Source of the DNA: Promethearchaeota archaeon
GTDB lineage: Archaea > Asgardarchaeota > Lokiarchaeia > Sigyniarchaeales > SOKP01
Length of the DNA: 7,711 nt
Direction: 5' to 3'
NCBI GenBank assembly: GCA_030615145.1
Contig: JAUWZT010000176.1
Location: 1-7,711, forward strand
The notes beneath the pieces were generated by a model. It did no database searches. It was not told where the DNA came from and worked only from the letters and a program-made list of their open reading frames with translations. Made by a program: the position numbers and the translations under genes. Shown here piece after piece: positions 1 to 5,910 of the stretch (position 1 is the stretch's first letter; each line of letters opens with the position of its first letter).

Positions 1-256
1 CTTCGATTTCGTCTTCGAGTTGTTTTAATCCAGGATCATCCTTCCCTTCAAATTTGAATGTTCCAACAATTTTACTTTCTGTTTTTTCTCCTGATTTGCT
101 TATTTTTTCGAATGTAATCAAAACTGGTTTATTTTGGTTTAAAGCCATATTAATAAAATTTATGAAACCAGAATGTTTACTTGGAGCTATATTGAATTTA
201 ATGGATACTTCTTTGTCCTTTTTAGTCGTAGTTTTTAAAATTAATTTTAATTTCAA
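1..256 (-). CDS. Hypothetical protein, N-terminal part (runs off left edge)
   Basis: I do not recognise the family. An open frame reads leftwards from a TTG at 256-254, directly after an in-frame TAA at 259-257, and is still open at position 1, so 85 residues are visible and the C-terminus is missing. The visible part begins KLKLILKTTTKKDKE, is rich in Lys and Glu, alternates short beta-like stretches (VSIKFNI, PVLITFEKI, KIVGTFKFEG) with polar turns, and has no signal peptide or membrane segment. An internal ATG lies at 148-146, but the 36 residues before it look like ordinary protein, so I prefer the TTG start. No Shine-Dalgarno site precedes it. A TATA-like box centred about 27 bases upstream fits a leaderless message. 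Existence as a coding region is fairly likely; the exact start and the function are unknown. Confidence 0.55.
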   Translation of the reverse strand, partial: MKLKLILKTTTKKDKEVSIKFNIAPSKHSGFINFINMALNQNKPVLITFEKISKSGEKTESKIVGTFKFEGKDDPGLKQLEDEIE

Positions 257-279
257 TTATTGTCACGTAATTTTTTTTA

Positions 280-287
280 TTGTATAA
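280..287 (-). promoter_or_regulatory. Candidate TATA box for the left-edge gene
   Basis: On the minus strand the sequence TTATACAA is centred about 27 bases before the TTG at 256. That is the usual distance from an archaeal TATA box to the transcription start, so it would place the start at or next to the first codon. The surroundings are very AT-rich, so this is suggestive only. Confidence 0.3.
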
Positions 288-365
288 TTGAATAATTGTT
301 TTAAATTCTTTAAAATTAATAGATTAAAAAAATTATAAATATTAAAATTAAGTATTACATATAAA

Positions 366-527
366 TAAAAAGAATTTCAAGAGGTCATAACGCCTACTAA
401 TCTTTTTCCTTACAAATATCTAAAGGCGTAGTGATATCAAGCAGACGAGATTTTAGTAACATTAGACGATCTAAAAGAATTATACTATATTAGAAGTGTT
501 GCAAGTTTATATGAAAAGAACGATTAA
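366..527 (+). pseudogene. Possible remnant of a small gene, broken by TAG TGA
   Basis: Between the TAA at 366 and the TAA at 525 one frame reads as protein-like text on both sides of two adjacent stops at 429-434 (TAG then TGA). The first half is KEFQEVITPTNLFPYKYLKA. The second half starts YQADEILVTLDDLKELYYIR and ends SVASLYEKND. The second half would form an amphipathic helix, and base composition here is richer in G and C than the intergenic DNA to its left. There is no ATG, GTG or TTG start in frame. I do not recognise a family. It could be a decayed gene, the 3' end of a displaced gene, or chance. The stretch from 288 to 365 is nearly pure A and T and holds nothing I can name. Confidence 0.25.
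506..513 (+). promoter_or_regulatory. Candidate TATA box for the phosphatidyltransferase gene
   Basis: TTTATATG lies about 37 bases before the GTG at 546 and 51 before the ATG at 561, which would give a short leader. A second AT-rich candidate (TATACTATAT, 481-490) lies just upstream. No clear purine-rich BRE precedes either, so the choice is uncertain. Confidence 0.2.
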
Positions 528-560
528 TTTTAACGAAAAAATAAAGTGGGTTTAAGAGTT

Positions 561-1184
561 ATGGGTTCAAAATTTCGGCTTCGTAGAATATTTCGACCCT
601 TTATTAAAGTATTAGCGAAGGGATTAGGCAAAATTGGAGTGAATCCTAATTTAGCAACGATCATAATGCTTTGTTTTTCTATTTTGAGTTTTTTTGCTCT
701 TGTTTTTTTTTTTAATTTATTTTTTTTTTCAATATTCGTATTTTTAGTGGGTATTTTTGATGGCGTTGATGGGGCAATCGCTAGGATAAAGAATAGAGTA
801 ACAACTTTTGGAGGCTTTTTTGACTCAGTTATGGATAGAACGAGCGAATTTGTTATTTTTTTTGCTCTTTTGTTTTATTGCTGGAATTCTATATTATGGG
901 GTTTTTTTGATATGAAAATAATAATTATTATTTCTTTTTTAAGTTCGATAATGATAAGTTATTTGAGAGCTAGGGCTGAGACCTTTTACAAAGGAGATTT
1001 TGATATTGGGCTAATGGCTAGATCAGAACGGCTATTTTATTTGTTTATTACTATGTTAATCGCGAATTTTTATGGATTCGTTAACGAGTTTTTATTTCTT
1101 TTTATGATCTTAGTAATAGCTACGGCTTACTTTAGATATTTAAAAATTAAGAAACTTATAAGAAATTTCGAAAAAGGATATTAA
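561..1184 (+). CDS. CDP-alcohol phosphatidyltransferase, probably archaetidylinositol phosphate synthase type
   Basis: Integral membrane enzyme that moves a phospho-alcohol group onto CDP-archaeol with release of CMP. Counting from the ATG (207 residues), the complete family signature D-x2-D-G-x2-A-R-x8-G-x3-D-x3-D is present: D67, D70, G71, A74, R75, G84, D88, D92. The last Asp is the expected catalytic base and the others bind Mg and CDP. SYLRARAE (133-140) and ARSERL (153-158) resemble the inositol-phosphate-binding region of archaetidylinositol phosphate synthases, which would use L-myo-inositol 1-phosphate. Glycerol-phosphate or serine acceptors cannot be excluded. About six hydrophobic segments are seen, and the length is normal. 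A GTG at 546 in the same frame would add five residues; neither start has a good Shine-Dalgarno site, and I chose ATG because family members begin shortly before the first helix. Two long T runs (703-713, 720-729) encode Phe stretches in helix 2. The gene converges on the riboflavin kinase gene. Confidence 0.88.
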   Translation: MGSKFRLRRIFRPFIKVLAKGLGKIGVNPNLATIIMLCFSILSFFALVFFFNLFFFSIFVFLVGIFDGVDGAIARIKNRVTTFGGFFDSVMDRTSEFVIFFALLFYCWNSILWGFFDMKIIIIISFLSSIMISYLRARAETFYKGDFDIGLMARSERLFYLFITMLIANFYGFVNEFLFLFMILVIATAYFRYLKIKKLIRNFEKGY

Positions 1185-1208
1185 AATTTAAACTTATTCT
1201 ACAATTTA

Positions 1209-1240
1209 AATAGATTCTATTGTATTTTTATCTATTTTTA
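1209..1240 (+). terminator. Hairpin plus T-rich tract between convergent genes
   Basis: The perfect palindrome AATAGA-T-TCTATT (1209-1221) is followed by a T-rich stretch (1224-1240) that runs into the 3' end of the minus-strand kinase gene. It lies 25 bases after the phosphatidyltransferase stop and fits a U-tract terminator for that gene. The hairpin is short and has few G-C pairs. Confidence 0.35.
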
Positions 1241-1935
1241 ATTAATTCAATTATTAACTTATCTCCATCTTTCAAATTAAAATAATCTCTTAAATAAGGC
1301 TTCGCTAAGATCTCTATTATGTTTTTTTCGTGATGAGTTCTTTTAATATCTAATATAGCCGCTTTTCGGCGATTATTTTTATCATGCATTCGGGAGATGT
1401 ACACATCATAACATTTAACAGCCCCGTATTCTCTACTTTGATCTTTAAAACCCTCAATTATAACTGGTGATATATTTTGTAGTTTTTCACGTAAAATTGT
1501 GTTTGTAGCATCAGTTAATAATAAATTTAACGTACCTATATAAGGTTCGAAGCCTAATTTTTTTTTAAATTGATCGTAGTAGCCTTTAATGGCAACATAA
1601 TATCCACCTTCGTGCATACCCTCTACTACTTCGCCAACGATCAAAATTGATTCAAGGAGAGATTTCAAATTTTTATAAACTGTAAGCATAACATTAGTTC
1701 CTTCTTTAGTTATTGATATCGTTTGTGATTTAACATCAATTGTTCTTTTGATCCAATTTAATTCAATTAACGCGTTAATTCTCCGACTCCCTGATTGTTG
1801 ACTTAATCCTAATATTTCACCAAATTTAATAGTGCTTATAGTAATATTACGCTTACTCTTTATTAATCGACAAAGTTGATAAAGAGCAAACCAATTAGCA
1901 TAATTTTCCTGTGAGATCTCTCCTCTATCAGCCAT
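1228..1935 (-). CDS. ribK: CTP-dependent riboflavin kinase with N-terminal HTH (RbkR-like)
   Basis: Makes FMN from riboflavin, using CTP as phosphate donor (EC 2.7.1.161). The 235 residues split into a winged helix-turn-helix (about 10-90; LGLSQQSGSRRINALIELNW is the recognition region) and a DUF120 riboflavin kinase barrel (about 98-235). In the kinase part I see G101-x4-G106 with HEGGYYV, LGFEPYIGTLNL (127-138; the family's PYPGTLN here has Ile for Pro), GAVKCY (171-176), RTHH (199-202) and a closing LKDGDKLIIEL. Archaeal proteins with this two-domain build have been described as RbkR, which both phosphorylates riboflavin and represses flavin genes, so a dual role is likely but inferred. 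The ATG is set by GGTGA four bases upstream. It is the last gene of the operon, 16 bases after ribL, and ends 43 bases from the convergent phosphatidyltransferase gene. Confidence 0.93.
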   Translation of the reverse strand: MADRGEISQENYANWFALYQLCRLIKSKRNITISTIKFGEILGLSQQSGSRRINALIELNWIKRTIDVKSQTISITKEGTNVMLTVYKNLKSLLESILIVGEVVEGMHEGGYYVAIKGYYDQFKKKLGFEPYIGTLNLLLTDATNTILREKLQNISPVIIEGFKDQSREYGAVKCYDVYISRMHDKNNRRKAAILDIKRTHHEKNIIEILAKPYLRDYFNLKDGDKLIIELIKNR

Positions 1936-1939
1936 TAGT

Positions 1940-1944
1940 TCACC
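1940..1944 (-). promoter_or_regulatory. Shine-Dalgarno site of ribK
   Basis: GGTGA on the minus strand, four bases before the ATG and inside the 16-base gap after the ribL stop. It pairs with the CACCTCC tail typical of archaeal 16S rRNA and supports the ATG at 1935. Confidence 0.7.
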
Positions 1945-1951
1945 AACAAGT

Positions 1952-2389
1952 TTATTTTTTATTTTGTTCTATTATTTTCTTTTTAATTAGACTAGAGGAA
2001 TGTAGTTTATATTTATCATAATATTTTTCTAATCTTCTTACTTCTATATGACCCATTCCTTTCAATCTAAGAGCAGTTTGAAGTTTTTCAGCACTAAATC
2101 TTTGATTACTACCTAACAAGATGATATCAGGGGCAATTTCTTCAACGGTTTTGAGAGTATCATTATCATGCCTTCCTAATTTTACCTCCTTAACTTTTTT
2201 TATACTTCTCATTAATTCTAATCTTTGTTGTTCAGGAACAATTGGAGCTACTCCAGAGTATATTTCTCGATTTTTATCAGTTGCAACTACAATATAAACA
2301 TCTCCTAATTTAGCTGCTTCATTTATTAAAAAAATATGTCCTGGATGTAAAATATCGAATGTTCCGGCAATAAGTACTTTTTTAGCCAT
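1952..2389 (-). CDS. ribL: FAD synthetase, archaeal RibL type (nucleotidyltransferase)
   Basis: Transfers AMP from ATP to FMN to give FAD (EC 2.7.7.2). The 145-residue protein is a single cytidylyltransferase-like Rossmann domain of the usual RibL length. It has GTFDILHPGH (9-18), with the HxGH nucleotide-binding motif at H15 and H18, and a C-terminal SSSLI (131-135) in place of the ISSSxI/KMSKS-type loop. The middle reads LGSNQ (92-96) where relatives commonly have LGYDQ. There is no cysteine in the protein, although the characterised Methanocaldococcus RibL is reported to depend on conserved cysteines. Glycerol-3-phosphate cytidylyltransferases share the fold, but the neighbouring riboflavin kinase makes RibL the better call. 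The start is supported by GAGATGA six bases upstream. It lies 44 bases after the translin gene and is very likely co-transcribed with it. Confidence 0.85.
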   Translation of the reverse strand: MAKKVLIAGTFDILHPGHIFLINEAAKLGDVYIVVATDKNREIYSGVAPIVPEQQRLELMRSIKKVKEVKLGRHDNDTLKTVEEIAPDIILLGSNQRFSAEKLQTALRLKGMGHIEVRRLEKYYDKYKLHSSSLIKKKIIEQNKK

Positions 2390-2395
2390 TTTTTT

Positions 2396-2402
2396 TCATC
2401 TC
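2396..2402 (-). promoter_or_regulatory. Weak Shine-Dalgarno site of ribL
   Basis: GAGATGA on the minus strand, six bases before the ATG, differs by one base from the ideal GAGGTGA. An ATG inside this site is out of frame with ribL (separated by seven A's). Confidence 0.45.
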
Positions 2403-2433
2403 GTTTTAATGTATTCAATTAACTTTTTAAAAA

Positions 2434-3054
2434 TTATAGAGATTTAAGACTTTTTTCCATACATCTTTTTAAATCATTCATTTGAAGGGAGATTGAAACG
2501 TCTCCTCTAGTTTTCTCTATTATACTTCTCGCTACATCTGTTTTGTGCCTTAAATCTTGAGTTAATCCAGAGGGGTAATCAATCGAAAATAATTGCGTGT
2601 AGATATCATCCATACTTTCTAAAATATAGTTTAGATCGTCTATAATAGAATTTCTAATATTATCTAACGCGTATCTTCGCAATTCTCCGATAACATCAGC
2701 AAGCCCTAAAGCATAATTTAAAGGGGTAATGTTTAATTCGCTAGGCAATGGAAGAGCCTCTTTTGAAATAATCGAATAAAACGCAACGGCTTCTGCGTAT
2801 TCTTGTTCTGCAGTTTTTAAATACTTGACTAAAACGCCTGGATTATTTTTTACCAATAATAATAGTTCTTTATGGTTTTGTTTTACATTTGAAACTTTTT
2901 CGCGATATTGATTAAATTCTTTTCGATGTATATGTTTTATTGCAATACTACATTCCCGAATTATCCTTCTGGACATTTTGAGTATTTCTTCTCTATCTTG
3001 ATCTAATTTATCCAATTCTGATTCTAATTCCGAAAAAATCTTATTAAGCTTCAT
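2434..3054 (-). CDS. Translin/Trax family protein, probable endoribonuclease
   Basis: All-helical RNA/ssDNA-binding protein of the translin family. Eukaryotic translin and TRAX form the C3PO complex, and archaeal members form Trax-like oligomers with RNase activity. The 206 residues match the family over their length: R21 to IRECSIAIKHIHR (helices 1-2), QEYAEAVAFYS (84-94), YALGLADVIGELRRYAL (114-130) and the signature YPSGL...DVARSIIEKTRGD (160-185). The acidic residues of the TRAX catalytic site appear present: E85 and E88 (spacing E-x2-E) and D120 and E124 (D-x3-E), which matches human TRAX E126, E129, D193 and E197. I therefore infer an active nuclease and not just a nucleic-acid-binding translin. 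There is no membrane segment. It is the first gene of the operon with ribL and ribK. No Shine-Dalgarno site precedes the ATG, so the message may be leaderless. Confidence 0.9.
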   Translation of the reverse strand: MKLNKIFSELESELDKLDQDREEILKMSRRIIRECSIAIKHIHRKEFNQYREKVSNVKQNHKELLLLVKNNPGVLVKYLKTAEQEYAEAVAFYSIISKEALPLPSELNITPLNYALGLADVIGELRRYALDNIRNSIIDDLNYILESMDDIYTQLFSIDYPSGLTQDLRHKTDVARSIIEKTRGDVSISLQMNDLKRCMEKSLKSL

Positions 3055-3077
3055 TCTTATAAATAAATATTTTAGTA

Positions 3078-3109
3078 ATAATTAATTTCAATTTTAAATT
3101 GTTAATTAT
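3078..3109. promoter_or_regulatory. Nested palindrome in the divergent promoter region; candidate operator
   Basis: The outer arms ATAATTAA (3078-3085) and TTAATTAT (3102-3109) enclose a perfect 13-base palindrome, CAATTT-T-AAATTG (3089-3101). It sits 24-55 bases before the translin start and 39-70 before the thrS start, where a bound repressor would block one or both promoters. Because the operon encodes an RbkR-like HTH-kinase, an autoregulatory site is a reasonable guess. The region is almost pure A and T, so chance palindromes are common. Confidence 0.35.
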
Positions 3110-3110
3110 C

Positions 3111-3130
3111 AAAAGGAAGAAAAATATTTA
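3111..3130 (+). promoter_or_regulatory. Candidate BRE/TATA promoter of thrS
   Basis: A purine-rich stretch (AAAAGGAAGA, 3111-3120) leads into AAAATATTTA (3121-3130), which resembles an archaeal BRE followed by a TATA box. The box centre lies about 22-23 bases before the ATG at 3148, slightly short of the usual 25-27 but compatible with a leaderless or near-leaderless message. No Shine-Dalgarno site is present. Confidence 0.4.
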
Positions 3131-3147
3131 GGATTTTTGATATAATC

Positions 3148-5208
3148 ATGAAAATTTTATTAATTCACTCTGATGGGGTAGAAGTTACAAAAAATAAAGT
3201 AGCCACAAGCAATCCACAAGATTTTCCCGAAGATGCAATTAAAATGGAGGGCTTAATTTTAGTAGCTTATGTATCTGTAGAAGATCAAGACACTTACGAT
3301 ACAGATTTGATTTCCAAACAAGGTGCTCAAGTAATAGAAGACGCAATAATTCAAATAACTAATTTTCCCGAAAATATTAGACGTAAAAACGAAGAGATAA
3401 GAGAATATAATAAAAAGATTGAAAGTGGTCAAATTAAAGGAAAACCAAGAAAAATTCTTGAGTTAATAAAGGAAAGAGACACTTATAGGGTTGATCAAGT
3501 ATTAGTTTACCCTTGGGCACATTTAAGCAAATTTCTTAGTAATGAATCAAACGCTATGGATGTTTGTCCTAAAATAGCAGAATTCTTAAAAGATAAAGGC
3601 ATAAAAGCGAAATTTTCTCCATTTGGTTGGTACAAATCTTTTAAAATAAACTGTATTGGTCACGAAGTAGCGGAGATGTACCGAGATGTAAAGCTATACA
3701 TTCAACCCGGAGAACACATAGAAAATGCTGTGTTTAAAGTAATTACTCCCCAAGGAACTGAATTAAATTTAGAATTTGATGAAGATAAAAATATATTACC
3801 ATTAAAAGAGATTAAAGACGAGGATTTCCAGCTTTTCTTAGAATCTGAATTAGGAACGAAAAGAATAGATGAAGGTATCGAACCAGCTCATATCAAAGTA
3901 ATGAAAGAATTTGAGCTTGTAGATTTTGATCCAAATACAGATGCGGGGAATCTCCGTTGGTATAGTAAAGGAGTGATCATGAAAAATTTGATCAAAAGCT
4001 TTGTAGAAGATAGGATAATTGATTATGGCGCTATTCTTATTGACACCCCTCTTATGTATACGACTAAAAACAAAAAATTAACTGCACAAACTGCACGTTT
4101 TCCAGCGAGGAGTTATTGGGTTGAATCGGGAAATGATAGGTATATATTAAGATATGCTTCTGATTTCTTACTTTTTGATTTAATAAGCTCTATGAATTTA
4201 AAACCTCATTATTTCCCATTAAGAGTATATGAATGGGAACAGTATTCCTTTAGACGGGAAATGAAAGGAGAACTTACAGGCTTGAGAAGGTTAAGAAGTT
4301 TTATAATGCCTGATATGCACACATTATGCAAAGATGTAAAGTCCTCCGTAGAAGAATTTAAAAGTCAATACTTCTTAATAAAAAATCTTTTAGACGACCT
4401 GGGAATAAAATCTTACATAATTTTCAGAGCAACTCAAGATTTTTATAGAGAAAACAAGGAATGGATTAAAGAATTAATAAAGAAAGAAGGACAACCAGCT
4501 TTATTAGAATTATGGGAAGAACGGTACTTTTACTTTGTTTTAAAGTTCGAAAGACCAGTTCTCTCAGCTCAAAATAGAAGCGCTACGCTCTCAACTAACC
4601 AAATTGATGTAGAAAGCTCGCTTGAATATATGGTCGATAACGAAGGAAAAAAGAGACAAAAATATGACATTCATTTTACAGATATTGATGGTGTAAAAAA
4701 GTATCCGGTAATTCTTCACAATTCTCCAACGGGAGGGCTAGAAAGAATTTTATGGGGGTTGATTGAAACAGCTGTTAGGGATAAGGACAAAATTGTTCCC
4801 GGATTTAAGACGTGGATATCCCCTATACAAGTAAGAATTATCACAGTTAGTGAAGATCAAAAAGAATACGCTGAAAAAGTTTTGGAGATTCTCAGCAGAG
4901 AATTTTACAGAGTAGATTTTGATGATAGAGACGAGAAATTAGGAAAAAAAATTCGACAATCAGAAATAGAATGGATACCATATACAATAATATTAGGTAA
5001 AAAAGAGCAAGAAGCTCAAACCATTTCGGTACGAAAAAGATTAATTGGTCAACCGATTGGTCCAAAAAAAGGCACTTCAAAAAATATAAACAATATAAAA
5101 TTAAGCGAACTACTGGAAATGCTCAACCTCGACACGAAAGGGTTCCCTAAACACAAATTACCAAAGCCTTTTAGACGATTTTCAACCAAAGTGTATTTTA
5201 GAAAATAA
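3148..5208 (+). CDS. thrS: Threonyl-tRNA synthetase, archaeal type with editing domain
   Basis: Charges tRNA-Thr with threonine and removes mischarged serine; cytoplasmic. Domains of the 686 residues: DTD-like editing domain (1 to about 185), class II catalytic core (about 265-545), anticodon-binding domain (about 556-665) and a short basic tail. Editing residues fit the Pyrococcus enzyme: H125 in YPWAHLS, Y162 and K163 in FGWYKSF. Catalytic motif 2 is FRRE (368-371) to GLRRLRSF (378-385), and motif 3 is GGLER (529-533). Zinc-ligand histidines appear as H391 (PDMHTLC) and H524 (VILHNS). The position where the zinc cysteine is expected reads RYASDF (335-340) with no Cys. A charged Lys/Glu-rich insertion (about 75-113) lies inside the editing domain and makes the protein longer than I expect for archaeal ThrRS. 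The ATG directly precedes the conserved KILLIHSDG strand. A HAD phosphatase gene follows after 28 bases. Confidence 0.96.
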   Translation: MKILLIHSDGVEVTKNKVATSNPQDFPEDAIKMEGLILVAYVSVEDQDTYDTDLISKQGAQVIEDAIIQITNFPENIRRKNEEIREYNKKIESGQIKGKPRKILELIKERDTYRVDQVLVYPWAHLSKFLSNESNAMDVCPKIAEFLKDKGIKAKFSPFGWYKSFKINCIGHEVAEMYRDVKLYIQPGEHIENAVFKVITPQGTELNLEFDEDKNILPLKEIKDEDFQLFLESELGTKRIDEGIEPAHIKVMKEFELVDFDPNTDAGNLRWYSKGVIMKNLIKSFVEDRIIDYGAILIDTPLMYTTKNKKLTAQTARFPARSYWVESGNDRYILRYASDFLLFDLISSMNLKPHYFPLRVYEWEQYSFRREMKGELTGLRRLRSFIMPDMHTLCKDVKSSVEEFKSQYFLIKNLLDDLGIKSYIIFRATQDFYRENKEWIKELIKKEGQPALLELWEERYFYFVLKFERPVLSAQNRSATLSTNQIDVESSLEYMVDNEGKKRQKYDIHFTDIDGVKKYPVILHNSPTGGLERILWGLIETAVRDKDKIVPGFKTWISPIQVRIITVSEDQKEYAEKVLEILSREFYRVDFDDRDEKLGKKIRQSEIEWIPYTIILGKKEQEAQTISVRKRLIGQPIGPKKGTSKNINNIKLSELLEMLNLDTKGFPKHKLPKPFRRFSTKVYFRK

Positions 5209-5228
5209 AACGCGAATTACGCATATAT

Positions 5229-5234
5229 GGTGAT
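5229..5234 (+). promoter_or_regulatory. Shine-Dalgarno site of the HAD gene
   Basis: GGTGAT ends two bases before the ATG at 5237. Two nearer ATGs (5226, 5233) share a frame that stops after a few codons, so the site selects 5237. The spacing is unusually short. Confidence 0.55.
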
Positions 5235-5236
5235 GT

Positions 5237-5878
5237 ATGATTACAAAAAATAAACAAAAAATAAAGTGTATTATTATCGATTTAGGAGATGTAATTATTG
5301 ATTTAGATTTTAGCCGGTTCTTTAATGAAGTAATAACTCCATCTCCTTTGAATAAACCTAAAACTCCGATAATGTTAGAATTTTTTCGTCAATCAGATAC
5401 TTATCACCAAGGTAGAATAACAGATAAAGAGTTCTACCAACAAGCTTGCGAATTACTTGAAGTAAGTGCTCTTGATCAAACTGAGTTTTATAACGCTTTT
5501 AATAGTATTATTGCAGGCCTCAATCTAGATATGGTTGAGTTACTTAGAAAAATCAAAACTTTAAATAATCTAAAGATAATATGTATGTCAAATATTAATT
5601 CTAGTCATTGGGCTTATTTGAAGAAACAAAAATGGAATATTTGGGAGCTTTTTGACGAATTTATTCTCTCGCATGAAATACACATGACAAAACCGGACCC
5701 GAAAGTTTTCGAGTATGCTTTAAAAATAGCAGGGTGTAAACCAGAAGAAATTTTATTTATTGACGATGGTTTTAATAACGTTCGATCAGCTCGGGTATTG
5801 GGAATAATTTCAATAAGATTTATTGGATTGGATAATTTGGTTGAAGAGATACAAAAATTTGACATAAAGATAAGCTAG
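5237..5878 (+). CDS. HAD-superfamily phosphatase, YihX-like
   Basis: Probable phosphomonoesterase of HAD subfamily IA; the substrate is unknown. All four HAD motifs are seen in 213 residues: motif I IIDLGDVI with nucleophile D15; motif II MSN with S118; motif III K152 in TKPDP; motif IV FIDD with D176 and D177. The second Asp of the usual DxD motif is Gly (G17), as in the DLGNV motif of E. coli YihX (alpha-D-glucose-1-phosphate phosphatase). The pattern HQGRITDKEFYQQA (57-70) and the spacing of motifs also resemble YihX. A four-helix cap lies at about 25-95. No signal peptide or membrane segment. It starts 28 bases after thrS with its own GGTGAT site, so it is probably co-transcribed with thrS. 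The gene ends 32 bases from the convergent GTPase gene, and that gap shows no clear terminator. A functional link with ThrRS is not evident. Confidence 0.87.
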   Translation: MITKNKQKIKCIIIDLGDVIIDLDFSRFFNEVITPSPLNKPKTPIMLEFFRQSDTYHQGRITDKEFYQQACELLEVSALDQTEFYNAFNSIIAGLNLDMVELLRKIKTLNNLKIICMSNINSSHWAYLKKQKWNIWELFDEFILSHEIHMTKPDPKVFEYALKIAGCKPEEILFIDDGFNNVRSARVLGIISIRFIGLDNLVEEIQKFDIKIS

Positions 5879-5910
5879 AAGGGTTGAATGATTAAATAGG
5901 TTATTGAATT

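Noticed and set aside
54..287. Plus-strand open frame of 77 codons
   Set aside because: It is antisense to the better minus-strand frame at 1-256, and its end is a run of Phe, Ile, Val and Asn from T-rich antisense and intergenic DNA.
390..429. Inverted repeat ACGCCT / AGGCGT as an RNA hairpin
   Set aside because: The arms are only six bases with a 28-base loop, and no tRNA, box C/D or riboswitch features surround them.
429..434. TAG TGA read as pyrrolysine plus selenocysteine
   Set aside because: There is no start codon for the frame, no SECIS-like structure that I can see, and two recoded stops in a row would be extraordinary; decay is simpler.
4892..5080. Minus-strand open frame inside thrS
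   Set aside because: It is the antisense of the ThrRS anticodon-binding domain, which is clearly coding; the product is low-complexity Leu/Phe.
5614..5865. Minus-strand open frame inside the HAD gene
   Set aside because: It is antisense to HAD motifs II to IV, which are intact on the plus strand.
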